Positions 56,805 through 64,000 of a stretch of 64,000 nt of DNA are shown here, in pieces. The position numbers and the translations under genes are program-made. The number at the start of each line of letters is the position of its first letter. Position 1 is the first letter of the stretch. Below the pieces are notes generated by a model. That model saw nothing but the letters and a program-made list of their open reading frames with translations. It ran no database searches and had not been told where the DNA came from. Source of the stretch: Congeria kusceri (Eukaryota > Mollusca > Bivalvia > Myida > Dreissenidae); contig CM051034.1 in the NCBI GenBank assembly GCA_027627225.1, positions 8,098,058 through 8,162,057 on the forward strand, written 5' to 3'.

Positions 56805-56809
56805 GATCT

Positions 56810-57170
56810 TATCACAAAATGGACAGAAAATGTGAAGAATGAGACTGTGAATGTGATGTGTGACTGTGAAGAATCATTTCCACACATCATCACATGTGAA
56901 GAATGAGATCCTATTATTGTGAACAATATGATTTGTACAAATATGGTACCACATACACTGATCCATACATCTATAATGACATCATCTTATTCTGCGTAGA
57001 TCTATGTATAAAAATTTGGATTAGTGGGTAGTTAATTTAGGCAGGTGCGAACCGTTATTGGGCGAAGCGTTACTCGTATTTAATTTCCCTCTGCCCCTTT
57101 GGTTATAAGTGTTCATGTTTGCCAATAGAACTCCATTTGCCTCAATGAAACCCAACCAAATTCACACTAA
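56810..57170. other. Short tandem-like AT-rich stretch
   Basis: TGTGAAGAATGAGA-like words recur at 56829-56905 and resemble a word at about 52174, just left of the gypsy insertion. The insertion therefore split a loose repeat. No gene. Confidence 0.5.
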
Positions 57171-57176
57171 TGACAC

Positions 57177-57222
57177 CAATCGTGATACATCGACTATCTC
57201 CGGAATGCTCCGTAAGATAGAT
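57177..57222. repeat. 46-bp dispersed hairpin motif, copy 2
   Basis: 45 of 46 bases match 16603-16648. It lies about 265 bp upstream of the helicase start codon, in its presumed promoter region. Confidence 0.55.
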
Positions 57223-57487
57223 CTCGTGTCTATTGTACAGCCATTTTGGCTTCACTACCCAAGTTCCAACGCGTGATCCGTCTATTGTTATGAGGCTATA
57301 TCCGACGCGCAAGATATAGTACCGTAATATAGGCAGAATAAGTATATTTAACAAGAAAATATCACTAATTATGTACGTTTTTGTCTATAACTCCACCAAA
57401 ACTTTCATATATATAGACATACGTTTTGAGATAATTAGTCCACATCGTCACCAAATTGTACATGTGTTGTTTACAATTCGTTGTAAA

Positions 57488-57655
57488 ATGGAAATGGAGT
57501 CTGACTTTAAGATTGATTTGGAATATGCAGTGAAAAAGCTCAAGATAGAGTTCAGTTTTAGCGAATATCAATTACAAGCCATGAAAAGCCTGTATGAAAA
57601 AAAAGATACGATCGCGGTCCTTCCAACCGGCTCTGGAAAAAGCCTAATATTTCAG
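57488..57655 (+). CDS. Helicase exon 1
   Basis: The ATG at 57488 (MEMESDF) gives 56 codons including Walker A, then donor TTTCAG|GTTGCA. An in-frame extension upstream is AT-rich and not protein-like, so this Met was chosen. Confidence 0.8.
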
Positions 57656-59695
57656 GTTGCAACATGTTTTCGCTACATTCAAATTTTATTTAAATTTGTA
57701 ATTTAGTAATGAAAATTGAACGTATGTCCACAATGCTTAATAACGATTGCCCGGTCGAAAGTATCTCGATTTTGTTTTCCAGGGTTAACAAGTATGACTA
57801 TTGTAATAACTGGCACCTTCCTGATCTGTCATTTTTATGTTATTTATTTATGAGATATATTATGGATTTTAATTTATATATGTATATTAATGCCTTTTTA
57901 TCCATTATATCAACAAGACATATCAACATTACAATGATAAAGGTGCAAGTATTTTGATTTTTATCGGACAAGTTGTTAATTTTTTTTTTAAAGCCAAGGA
58001 AAGTTTCTATTTGTATATATAATCTTAATTTGTTATAATTTTTAATGTTTGAAATTGATAAAAGGAATAAAGAATTATTTTTCAGACGTTACCATGGCTC
58101 CTTCAGCGAAGAATGGCTGCAGACAGGCCCATGATCGTGCTTGTCATTTCTCCATTGAATTCGTTGATGCAGGACCAAGTGGTCTCCCTGTGTGAGAGGG
58201 AAATTGCAGCATGCTATATTAGCATCGATGCCTCATCAGTGACTGCTTGCGAAGAAGTAGAGGAAACTGAGTACGTATGAATGCATCATATATCTTTAAA
58301 GATATATGGAAATTGAAAGTTGGATTACAATTTTGAAGATGTTTTTATCACATCTGCTGACTGACAGATGTATGTAATTGTTTTTTCTTTATAGAAAAAA
58401 AATTATCTCTACACTACATACAATAAAATGCTGTGTTAGATGCAGTTTATTGATTATATCAACACATTATCAAATTTGTCAGAAGAAATTCGGTAAATGC
58501 TTATATTTAAATTTTTAGTGATGACCATTTATTTGCAGATTTGAAGAGTGTTCAGATGAAGAAATTGAAATGAAACTCAGGACAAGTGCTGGTATAGAGT
58601 CAATTAAAAATGGAGATTTTAACATAATTTACATGCATCCAGAAACAGTTTTTGTAAAAGAGATAGGGAAACTGTTGAGAAGCTCTGTCTTTCGTGGTCG
58701 CGTGTGCTGCACAGTGGTTGATGAAGTTCATATGGTCGCAGAATGGTAAATGTCACTTTATTGATCTACAGAAAGCTTAGTTTTAAAGAATTTCCCCCGA
58801 TTAACATTAGCATATCCACCACAGTTACTGAACACATATTAACACATGTCTGTTATTTTGGTTTTACAGGGGGTCTGATTTTCGCCAGTCTTTCAACAGA
58901 CTAGGAGAACTGACTTGTTTGTTCCCCATAGTACCTCACTTGGCAGTGACAGCTACAGCAACCCCAAGTGCACTAGAACAACTAATTGAGACTCTACAGT
59001 TTAAGAACTGTACCAAAGTATTAGCCAACCCAGACCGCCCTAATATTTTTTTGGAAAAAAAAGAAAGACTTCCAAATATTCACAAGTACCAAAAGTATGA
59101 TTTAATTATGAATGAAGTGCTGTCCCAGTTGAAAGACGAATATATTAACTTTCCAGTCACCATAATGTACTGTGATAATGTGGAATCTTTAGGCTACTGT
59201 TTTCAACTACTATGCCATGAACTTGGGAAACGTGCGCATTATCCTGAATCTAGTACACTACCAGAAGACAGAATTGTGGCACAATTTCACAAAGATTATA
59301 CAGAAAGAATGAAAACACACATCATTTCTGAGCTTCGAAAGCAGAATCCAAAGATGCGTTTAGTGCTTGCCACAGTTGCTTTAGGAATGGGCCTCAACGC
59401 GCCTTCCATTGCCAGTGTTATTCATATGCGACCACCAACAACACTTGAAAAGTATATGCAAGAAATAGGCAGAGCAGGTCGCAATGGTAAAGCTGCAAAG
59501 GCCTTGTGTTATTTCAATAATAGTGACATTGCGAAAAATAGAAAAGGTCTTGACAGTGCAATGCGTGCTTATATCCAGAACAATTCAACATGCTTACGAT
59601 TACATTTGGTTGGTCATTTCGGATACAACAGTGTCTTATTTTCATGCGAAAAAGCAAGTTGTTGTAGTAATTGTAAAGTTACTTCAACTGACTAA
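57488..59695 (+). CDS. RecQ-like DEVH-box ATP-dependent DNA helicase, four exons (461 aa)
   Basis: Predicted 3'-to-5' DNA helicase. Exons are 57488-57655, 58086-58270, 58539-58745 and 58870-59695, with phases 0, 2 and 2 matching at every junction. Motifs: 0 (FSEYQLQA), I/Walker A PTGSGKS at 46-52, Ia (SPLNSLMQDQV), II DEVH at 179-182, the aromatic-rich loop WGSDFRQSF, III TATAT at 214-218, V (GMGLNAPSIASVIH), and VI QEIGRAGR at 384-391. A cysteine cluster (Cys 428, 446, 451/452, 455) resembles the RecQ zinc-binding module. No RQC winged helix or HRDC follows, so it is much shorter than BLM or WRN. The many invertebrate RecQ-like paralogs make an ortholog name unsafe. AATAAA at 59719-59724 suits a poly-A signal. 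Whether it is a host gene or transposon-borne is open. Confidence 0.9.
58086..58270 (+). CDS. Helicase exon 2
   Basis: Acceptor TTATTTTTCAG, donor ACTGA|GTACGT. Encodes motif Ia and ends in phase 2. Confidence 0.88.
58539..58745 (+). CDS. Helicase exon 3 (DEVH box)
   Basis: Acceptor ATTTATTTGCAG, donor GAATG|GTAAAT. Encodes the segment up to DEVH and the first bases of the WGSDFR tryptophan. Confidence 0.88.
58870..59695 (+). CDS. Helicase exon 4 (motifs III-VI, Cys cluster)
   Basis: Acceptor TTTGGTTTTACAG. 826 nt to TAA at 59693-59695. The helicase C lobe lies in one exon. Confidence 0.9.
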
Positions 59696-59729
59696 TCTTT
59701 ATTAAATTGGACATTGTTAATAAAATCAC

Positions 59730-60750
59730 ATGAACCGTATATTCAAAACAACATAAACCACAGTGCTTTTTTAAATACGAATATTTCTTCAAATATGGTA
59801 CTGTATATACATGTTTTTAAAGACAACAATACCCCTGTAATATAGATCATTAGCAATTAATGTTTAAATGTCGATTGTTTACGGCAAACATGGTAAAATA
59901 TTTTTTTCAACTGTCTACCATAACATATGTGCAACTTGATTAATATTACGCATGTCAGTTTGTACATTGGTTTAAGTTTTTGGTACTACAATTATGCTTG
60001 TTTATCTACGTCTGTACCACAGTTAGATCAAATTAAAATTGTTATAACAATAAACAGTTGTAGCCAATACTGATGTTTTAAGCTGACTTTACAAATGGCA
60101 GTGAGTCTTGACAAGAATACAATTTGATAATTACATGATAAACTATAATAGCTTTGTCACGAACGTGACCAATACCCCGGCATCGCTTTATCAGCTATGT
60201 TCAAGAGTCAATAACTTTGGAATGTTTGCATCACTGGGAATGAAAAATGTCCAGCACATTTACACATCCATTGTGATGACATATTTGAAGTTCCAAATTA
60301 ATCGCTTGAGAAATGTGGAAGTAGTTTGCTCCACAAACTTATAACATTTTTTGTGGACTGACTAACCAACCATCAAAGTGACTCCTATAAACCGTCTCTC
60401 AAAATTTAATTGCGGTATAATTATTTGCGTTTGAGAACAATGTAAAACATTTTATAATATTTTTATCATTTATCAAATTTAAGCAAGTTCTTTGATATGA
60501 TACGTGTATACAGTATTAAAGAGCAATTATTTTGTGAAATGCATGAAAGTTTCACAAATAGCATTCCTGGGTGCTCCAATACCATATATGAATTCAATAG
60601 AATAACACGATAAATAAATAATTGCGCATGTTAAAAAGCTCTTAGTACAGTCTTAAGGCATTTTTATATGTTAACAAACCATAACATTTACATCCGTGAA
60701 TATTTTACCTCTACAGTATAATGACTGGATATATATTCTGAAAGTACATC
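59730..60750. other. Intergenic
   Basis: AT-rich. A 78-codon frame at 60108 has no domain or splice support. No feature called. Confidence 0.5.
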
Positions 60751-60754
60751 CTTC

Positions 60755-61153
60755 AAGAGACTTGTTCACAGCTTGGCAAAATGAAATTGTTATAGATTCG
60801 AGAATGAATGTCTACATTATATTCAAACAAGCAAACTAAAACTTCTAGCTAAGAAACACGTTAAAAATATTGATTTATTTTTTGAATACCCATTAATCGA
60901 AATCGGTAAAATAATAAAAACGATTGTACACTTTTCATTGATATTTTGGAAAATAAGTGTATTACTAGCAAAGCATTTGCAATACACAAAAAAATTAATA
61001 AAAGCCTGCGGTGAAACCCCATGAAGGCAACATTTTTTATTCAACTTTTTTATTCTTGCTATTCTTATTATTTTAACTATTTCAAATATTATAGTAAATT
61101 CATTTTACGGCATTTTATAAAAAATCCAAAAATTTGTGAACAAGTCCCTTTTA
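60755..61153 (+). mobile_element. TIR element related to E1/E2, copy E3 (decayed tRNA-like core)
   Basis: Starts AAGAGACTTGTTCACAGC and ends with the mirrored AAAAGGGACTTGTTCAC. About 400 bp. The middle (61000-61040) keeps a B-box-like GGTGAAACCCC and a mirrored GCCT...AGGC, followed by a T-run, but no clear A box. It looks like a more decayed relative of the two 500-bp copies. Confidence 0.55.
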
Positions 61154-61159
61154 AGACAA

Positions 61160-61980
61160 TAATATTATTAATATTTACGACAAAAAACCCATTTCACAAT
61201 GTTAAGATTTATTAAGTTGTTGGCACTGACAAAAAACAACACAATTATATGAATTTTCTAAAACAAAACAGAAACAGCAGTGGCAACATTTTTATCACAG
61301 GCTTGAAGCAATATAAGCGCCCAGAGTATAAAACAATTGTGAGTAAATGTTTTTTTCGAAATGCATGGTAATTGTCGGTAAATGGGTCATTTTGGGCATT
61401 TTTTATACACTTGCTAACTCAATTTTACACACTGTCAGAAATGTTTGTTTTTTCGTTCAGGCACCTGAAAACCTACCAACCTGGGGACGCTAAACATGGA
61501 ATCAAATTTGTTTGGCTTACCTTCTTTTGCATACACACAAAAGATCTAGTATCGATATAAGAATGTTGGAAGCTAGACCACTTTTGCGACATTATTTACT
61601 TCATTATATGTAGGATTTTATCTTAATCTGATGCCCTTATTTCAGGTAAATAAGCAATGTTGTAGCAAAACTACAATTATTTTCAAAAAATTCCTGGGTC
61701 GACAAGCCCAAAACAAGCATAAATAATTCTTCTAACCTTTAGATAGATTTGTGCTTTTTGTTTTAACAACAAAAAAATATAACAGTTTCTAACGTTACTT
61801 CTATTAACATGAATTAACTAAGGCAATAACTGAAGCGTGTGAAGCGTGATACTTTTGTTCTATATTAAAGAAACATGCGCTTACCTCAAAAGAATGTGTT
61901 GCGAGAAAAATCTTAGTAGCACCATGTTTATGAAACATAAGTTAAAATCACTATGTTTCACAAAAATGACACTCAAAAGA
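61160..61980. other. Non-coding; weak minus-strand splice-like sites
   Basis: Donor-like sequences on the minus strand (TTTTGAG|GTAAGC near 61885 and AAGAAG|GTAAGC near 61520) hint at UTR exons downstream of the minus-strand gene ending at 61984. No coding frame. Confidence 0.3.
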
Positions 61981-61983
61981 AAT

Positions 61984-62066
61984 CTACAGTTCAAACCTCT
62001 GTTCATCAACGAAGTAGCCTAGGTTATCCAATGTAAGACACATCTCTGTTTTCCAATATTCCACTT
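61984..62066 (-). CDS. Terminal exon of the minus-strand gene
   Basis: Strong polypyrimidine acceptor and 27 open codons after the split codon, ending in TAG. Confidence 0.45.
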
Positions 62067-63085
62067 CTGGAAAGAAAATAGTTTTTGACATATATAATAT
62101 ATAAACAACTTTTTTTAGCAGGATCATGTTTAGATAAATAGACATATTGACAATTTGACCATTATTTAACACTATATTTAAAACTACAATAATTTCGTGA
62201 TGCCAGAATATGAAAATTCATCGCTAAAACTGGAAAAGATTTTACTGACCACCAGTAATGTCATGTTTTTTTTTACTATATTCTGGCTTGATAAAATGAA
62301 ACATATTGAGCAGCTTTTATCAGGGATTTTTCACATTATTGCAGGACACAATAATTATTCTATTTAAAGCCCCTGTACATCAAAAATAATTCAATCCATG
62401 CTGATATGGCATCAGTTCTAAATAATAAAAATGAGGTTAATTTCACTAAATACTTTTGTGTTCGTAAAAACTACATTTACTTATGTTTATGTTTGAAAGC
62501 TCTTGGTGTGAATAGAATAGATGCTTTTATGTATGCTTGGTACGAACGTAGTGTAGTTTATTCATTTAGTCCAGAGGCATCACACGCTATAAATACATAT
62601 ATAGAAACTATGTGATTAACAATTACCTTATAAGTGGACTGGGGCTTTAAAGACCCATTGTGTACAGTGAATTCTTGTTTGTTGTTAAAATGTGTGAAAT
62701 AATAATTTCCAGAAATAACAAAGGGTCATATGTATGTAAGTTTATAACAATGTTTTTTTTAATTTAAAACTCATACATAATGGGTCTTTAAAATAATTTC
62801 ATTATCATATTTCACTGCAAGTAAATGTTGTTCTGTTGATTTGCAGATGGCATTATATTTGTTTATTAAAACACACATTTTTCACTTTATCTGGCATCAG
62901 AATCAGGTAACTGGGAATAACAATTCAACAGAAAAACATGGCATTCAGAACAAGGAAGGTTCAAATGGGAAATAAATTTCCCAACAACAGTTTTAATTAC
63001 CTGAGTAACTATGATCACTAAGTCCAAAAAGCAATTGTTTTTTTGGACCAGTTTTTTCTCCACCTTCATGCTGACGTTCCGGTTC
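61984..63085 (-). CDS. 3' end of an unrecognised gene, last two coding exons
   Basis: Minus-strand exons 63085-63001 (acceptor GTAACTAAG, donor TACTCAG|GTAATT) and 62066-61984 (acceptor CTATTTTCTTTCCAG, stop TAG at 61986-61984). The first is open for 28 codons plus one base and the second accepts phase 1 exactly. The predicted C-terminus runs from a polar stretch (EPERQHEGGEKTGPKKQ) through LLFGLSDHSYS to EVEYWKTEMCLTLDNLGYF and ends QRFEL. This is mixed, non-repetitive and protein-like. No family was recognised. Upstream exons would lie beyond the right edge. Inferred from splice grammar only. Confidence 0.45.
62363..62651. mobile_element. MITE with TTTAAAGCCCC ends
   Basis: Left TTTAAAGCCCCTGTACA and right (reverse complement) TTTAAAGCCCCAGTCCA are TIRs of about 17 bp, one end of which touches the next MITE. 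A 69-codon frame inside is incidental. It lies in the intron of the minus-strand gene. Confidence 0.6.
62646..62793. mobile_element. MITE with TTTAAAGACCCATT ends
   Basis: Left CTTTAAAGACCCATTGTGTA and right (reverse complement) TTTAAAGACCCATTATGTA. About 148 bp, sharing the junction TTTAAAG with the previous element. Confidence 0.65.
63001..63085 (-). CDS. Penultimate exon of the minus-strand gene
   Basis: 85 nt, weaker acceptor, good donor; the only long open frame is the one compatible with the next exon. Confidence 0.4.
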
Positions 63086-63089
63086 CTTA

Positions 63090-63510
63090 GTTACTAATAA
63101 AACAACAATTCATTATTGATTTGACTAACAAAGGCAAGACAATACTATGAATTTCTCATAGCTTTCTTATTGTAACAATTGACAAGGCTAATTATTAATT
63201 TCCAAACATTTCAGTTAAAATGTGTGGACAAACTAACAAAATAACCTGTTTTAACAAGTCGCATTGCTTATAATTGTTCGAAATTAAATGCATTTGATTT
63301 TAAATTATTAAAACAATAGTTTAACAATAATTTAATACAATAACTTTATAAATGGCAAGGCATGCAAAATTATTATTATATCAGTAAGTCATTATAAATA
63401 CTCAGATTATGTTGTTGTTTTTTTTCAATTCTTTAGCCTTTGAGAAACAAATATATAGTTTGTTATGATTAAAACTAAAGCAATATATTAATTACATGTA
63501 TAATGGTACA
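63090..63510. other. Intronic or intergenic AT-rich stretch
   Basis: No feature seen between the penultimate exon and the foldback element. Confidence 0.4.
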
Positions 63511-63573
63511 AGTGCGCAGGCATTTCCCCAGGATATTGCTATTAAAGGCACAGGGGCATAGACGCACTTTTGG

Positions 63574-63664
63574 CATTCATATAGGACACATAAAATTAAA
63601 AAAAACCATCCAATCCATTGAATGGGTTTGATGGTTTTCTTAATTGTATGTGTCCTATATGAAT
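63574..63664. repeat. 91-bp foldback palindrome
   Basis: ATTCATATAGGACACATA on the left is matched by TATGTGTCCTATATGAAT on the right. Pairing continues through an A/T-rich part to CCATCC/GGATGG-like blocks, giving arms of about 38 bp around a 13-nt loop. It is either a tiny MITE or a transcript hairpin. Confidence 0.8.
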
Positions 63665-63689
63665 TTCTACAGTACTTTAGAGCTAAAAC

Positions 63690-63835
63690 AAGCACACAAA
63701 GATAATATTTGGAAATCTGGGAAAATAGGTACCCCTTAATTGAACATTTAGGCACAAGGGTACACCTGAATTGAACATTTAGGCACAATGGTGCCCCTGA
63801 TTTGGAAATTCAGACACAGGTGTGCCCCTGCATTT
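63690..63835. repeat. Short tandem repeat, units of about 37-45 bp
   Basis: Units of the form 'ggtacccctTAATTGAACATTTAGGCACAA' recur three to four times with decay (63728, 63766, 63800). A related fragment (GGCACAGGGGCATAG) lies left of the palindrome at about 63547, so the palindrome may have inserted into this array. Confidence 0.7.
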
Positions 63836-64000
63836 AAAGGCCCTTGGGAAAGGCCTGGTGTTGTGGTGGTGTTTGGACAAGTAGATAGATTATATAAATG
63901 TCATTTCAGAATTGATATTTTTTATTCCTATTCAACAAAATAAACTATGGCATTAGGAATGGCTCCTTTTAGTTTGAACAGTTAAAATCTGTGCCAGATA

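Noticed and set aside
62406..62615. 69-codon plus-strand frame
   Set aside because: It lies wholly inside a short TIR element and has no recognised domain.

Overview
This is eukaryotic, AT-rich, intron-containing and repeat-dense DNA. The mix of repeats (several families with core tandem monomers whose ends read ACAAGAG, tRNA-derived SINE-like pieces, 128-189 bp-LTR Ty3/gypsy elements, an APE-type LINE carrying a 2A motif) fits a mollusc and most likely a bivalve. That assignment is inference from repeat style, not from a diagnostic gene.

Host genes are few. On the minus strand, 5.5-11.4 kb holds a three-exon gene for an approximately 830-residue protein with about 14 C2H2 zinc fingers. Its three coding exons join in phase, and its large intron holds two related repeat elements. 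On the plus strand, 57.5-59.7 kb holds a four-exon, 461-codon RecQ-like DEVH helicase with all core motifs and a short cysteine-rich end. On the minus strand, 62.0-63.1 kb holds two phase-matched exons that look like the 3' end of an unrecognised gene running off the right edge. Possible non-coding or poorly coding spliced transcripts lie at 42.2-45.7 kb (+) and 50.0-52.0 kb (-).

Most of the rest is mobile DNA. 0.7-5.4 kb: a long core-repeat element with a hAT-like element nested in it (8-bp target duplication), then a 1.9-kb TIR element. 8.1-12.0 kb: two more core-repeat elements and a TIR element with a tRNA-like sequence in its middle. 14.9-16.3 kb: a large palindrome, three CRE palindromes and a cluster of GTCAGAC/GTCTGAC words. 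17.5-24 kb: microsatellites and two arrays of the palindrome CCCATATGGG. 25.2-31.1 kb: LINE sequence (ORF1 fragment, a 157-bp tandem duplication, a 1175-codon endonuclease/reverse transcriptase ORF with a 2A motif, and an antisense LINE fragment). 31.9-33.5 kb: another TIR element. 35.3-41.0 kb: a long (ACT)n array split by a Ty3/gypsy element with nearly identical LTRs but four frame breaks. 42.5-51.8 kb: SINE-like sequences, MITEs, core-repeat elements and a second tRNA-bearing TIR element. 52.2-56.8 kb: a second Ty3/gypsy element with a GATCT target duplication. 60.7-63.9 kb: a third tRNA-bearing TIR relative, two abutting MITEs and a foldback palindrome.

The strongest candidates for something undescribed are the TIR elements with an embedded Pol III-type tRNA-like unit (three copies), the CCCATATGGG palindrome arrays, and the 44-nt tRNA-Leu copy at the primer-binding site of the first gypsy element. 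All calls come from reading the sequence; no database search was possible.
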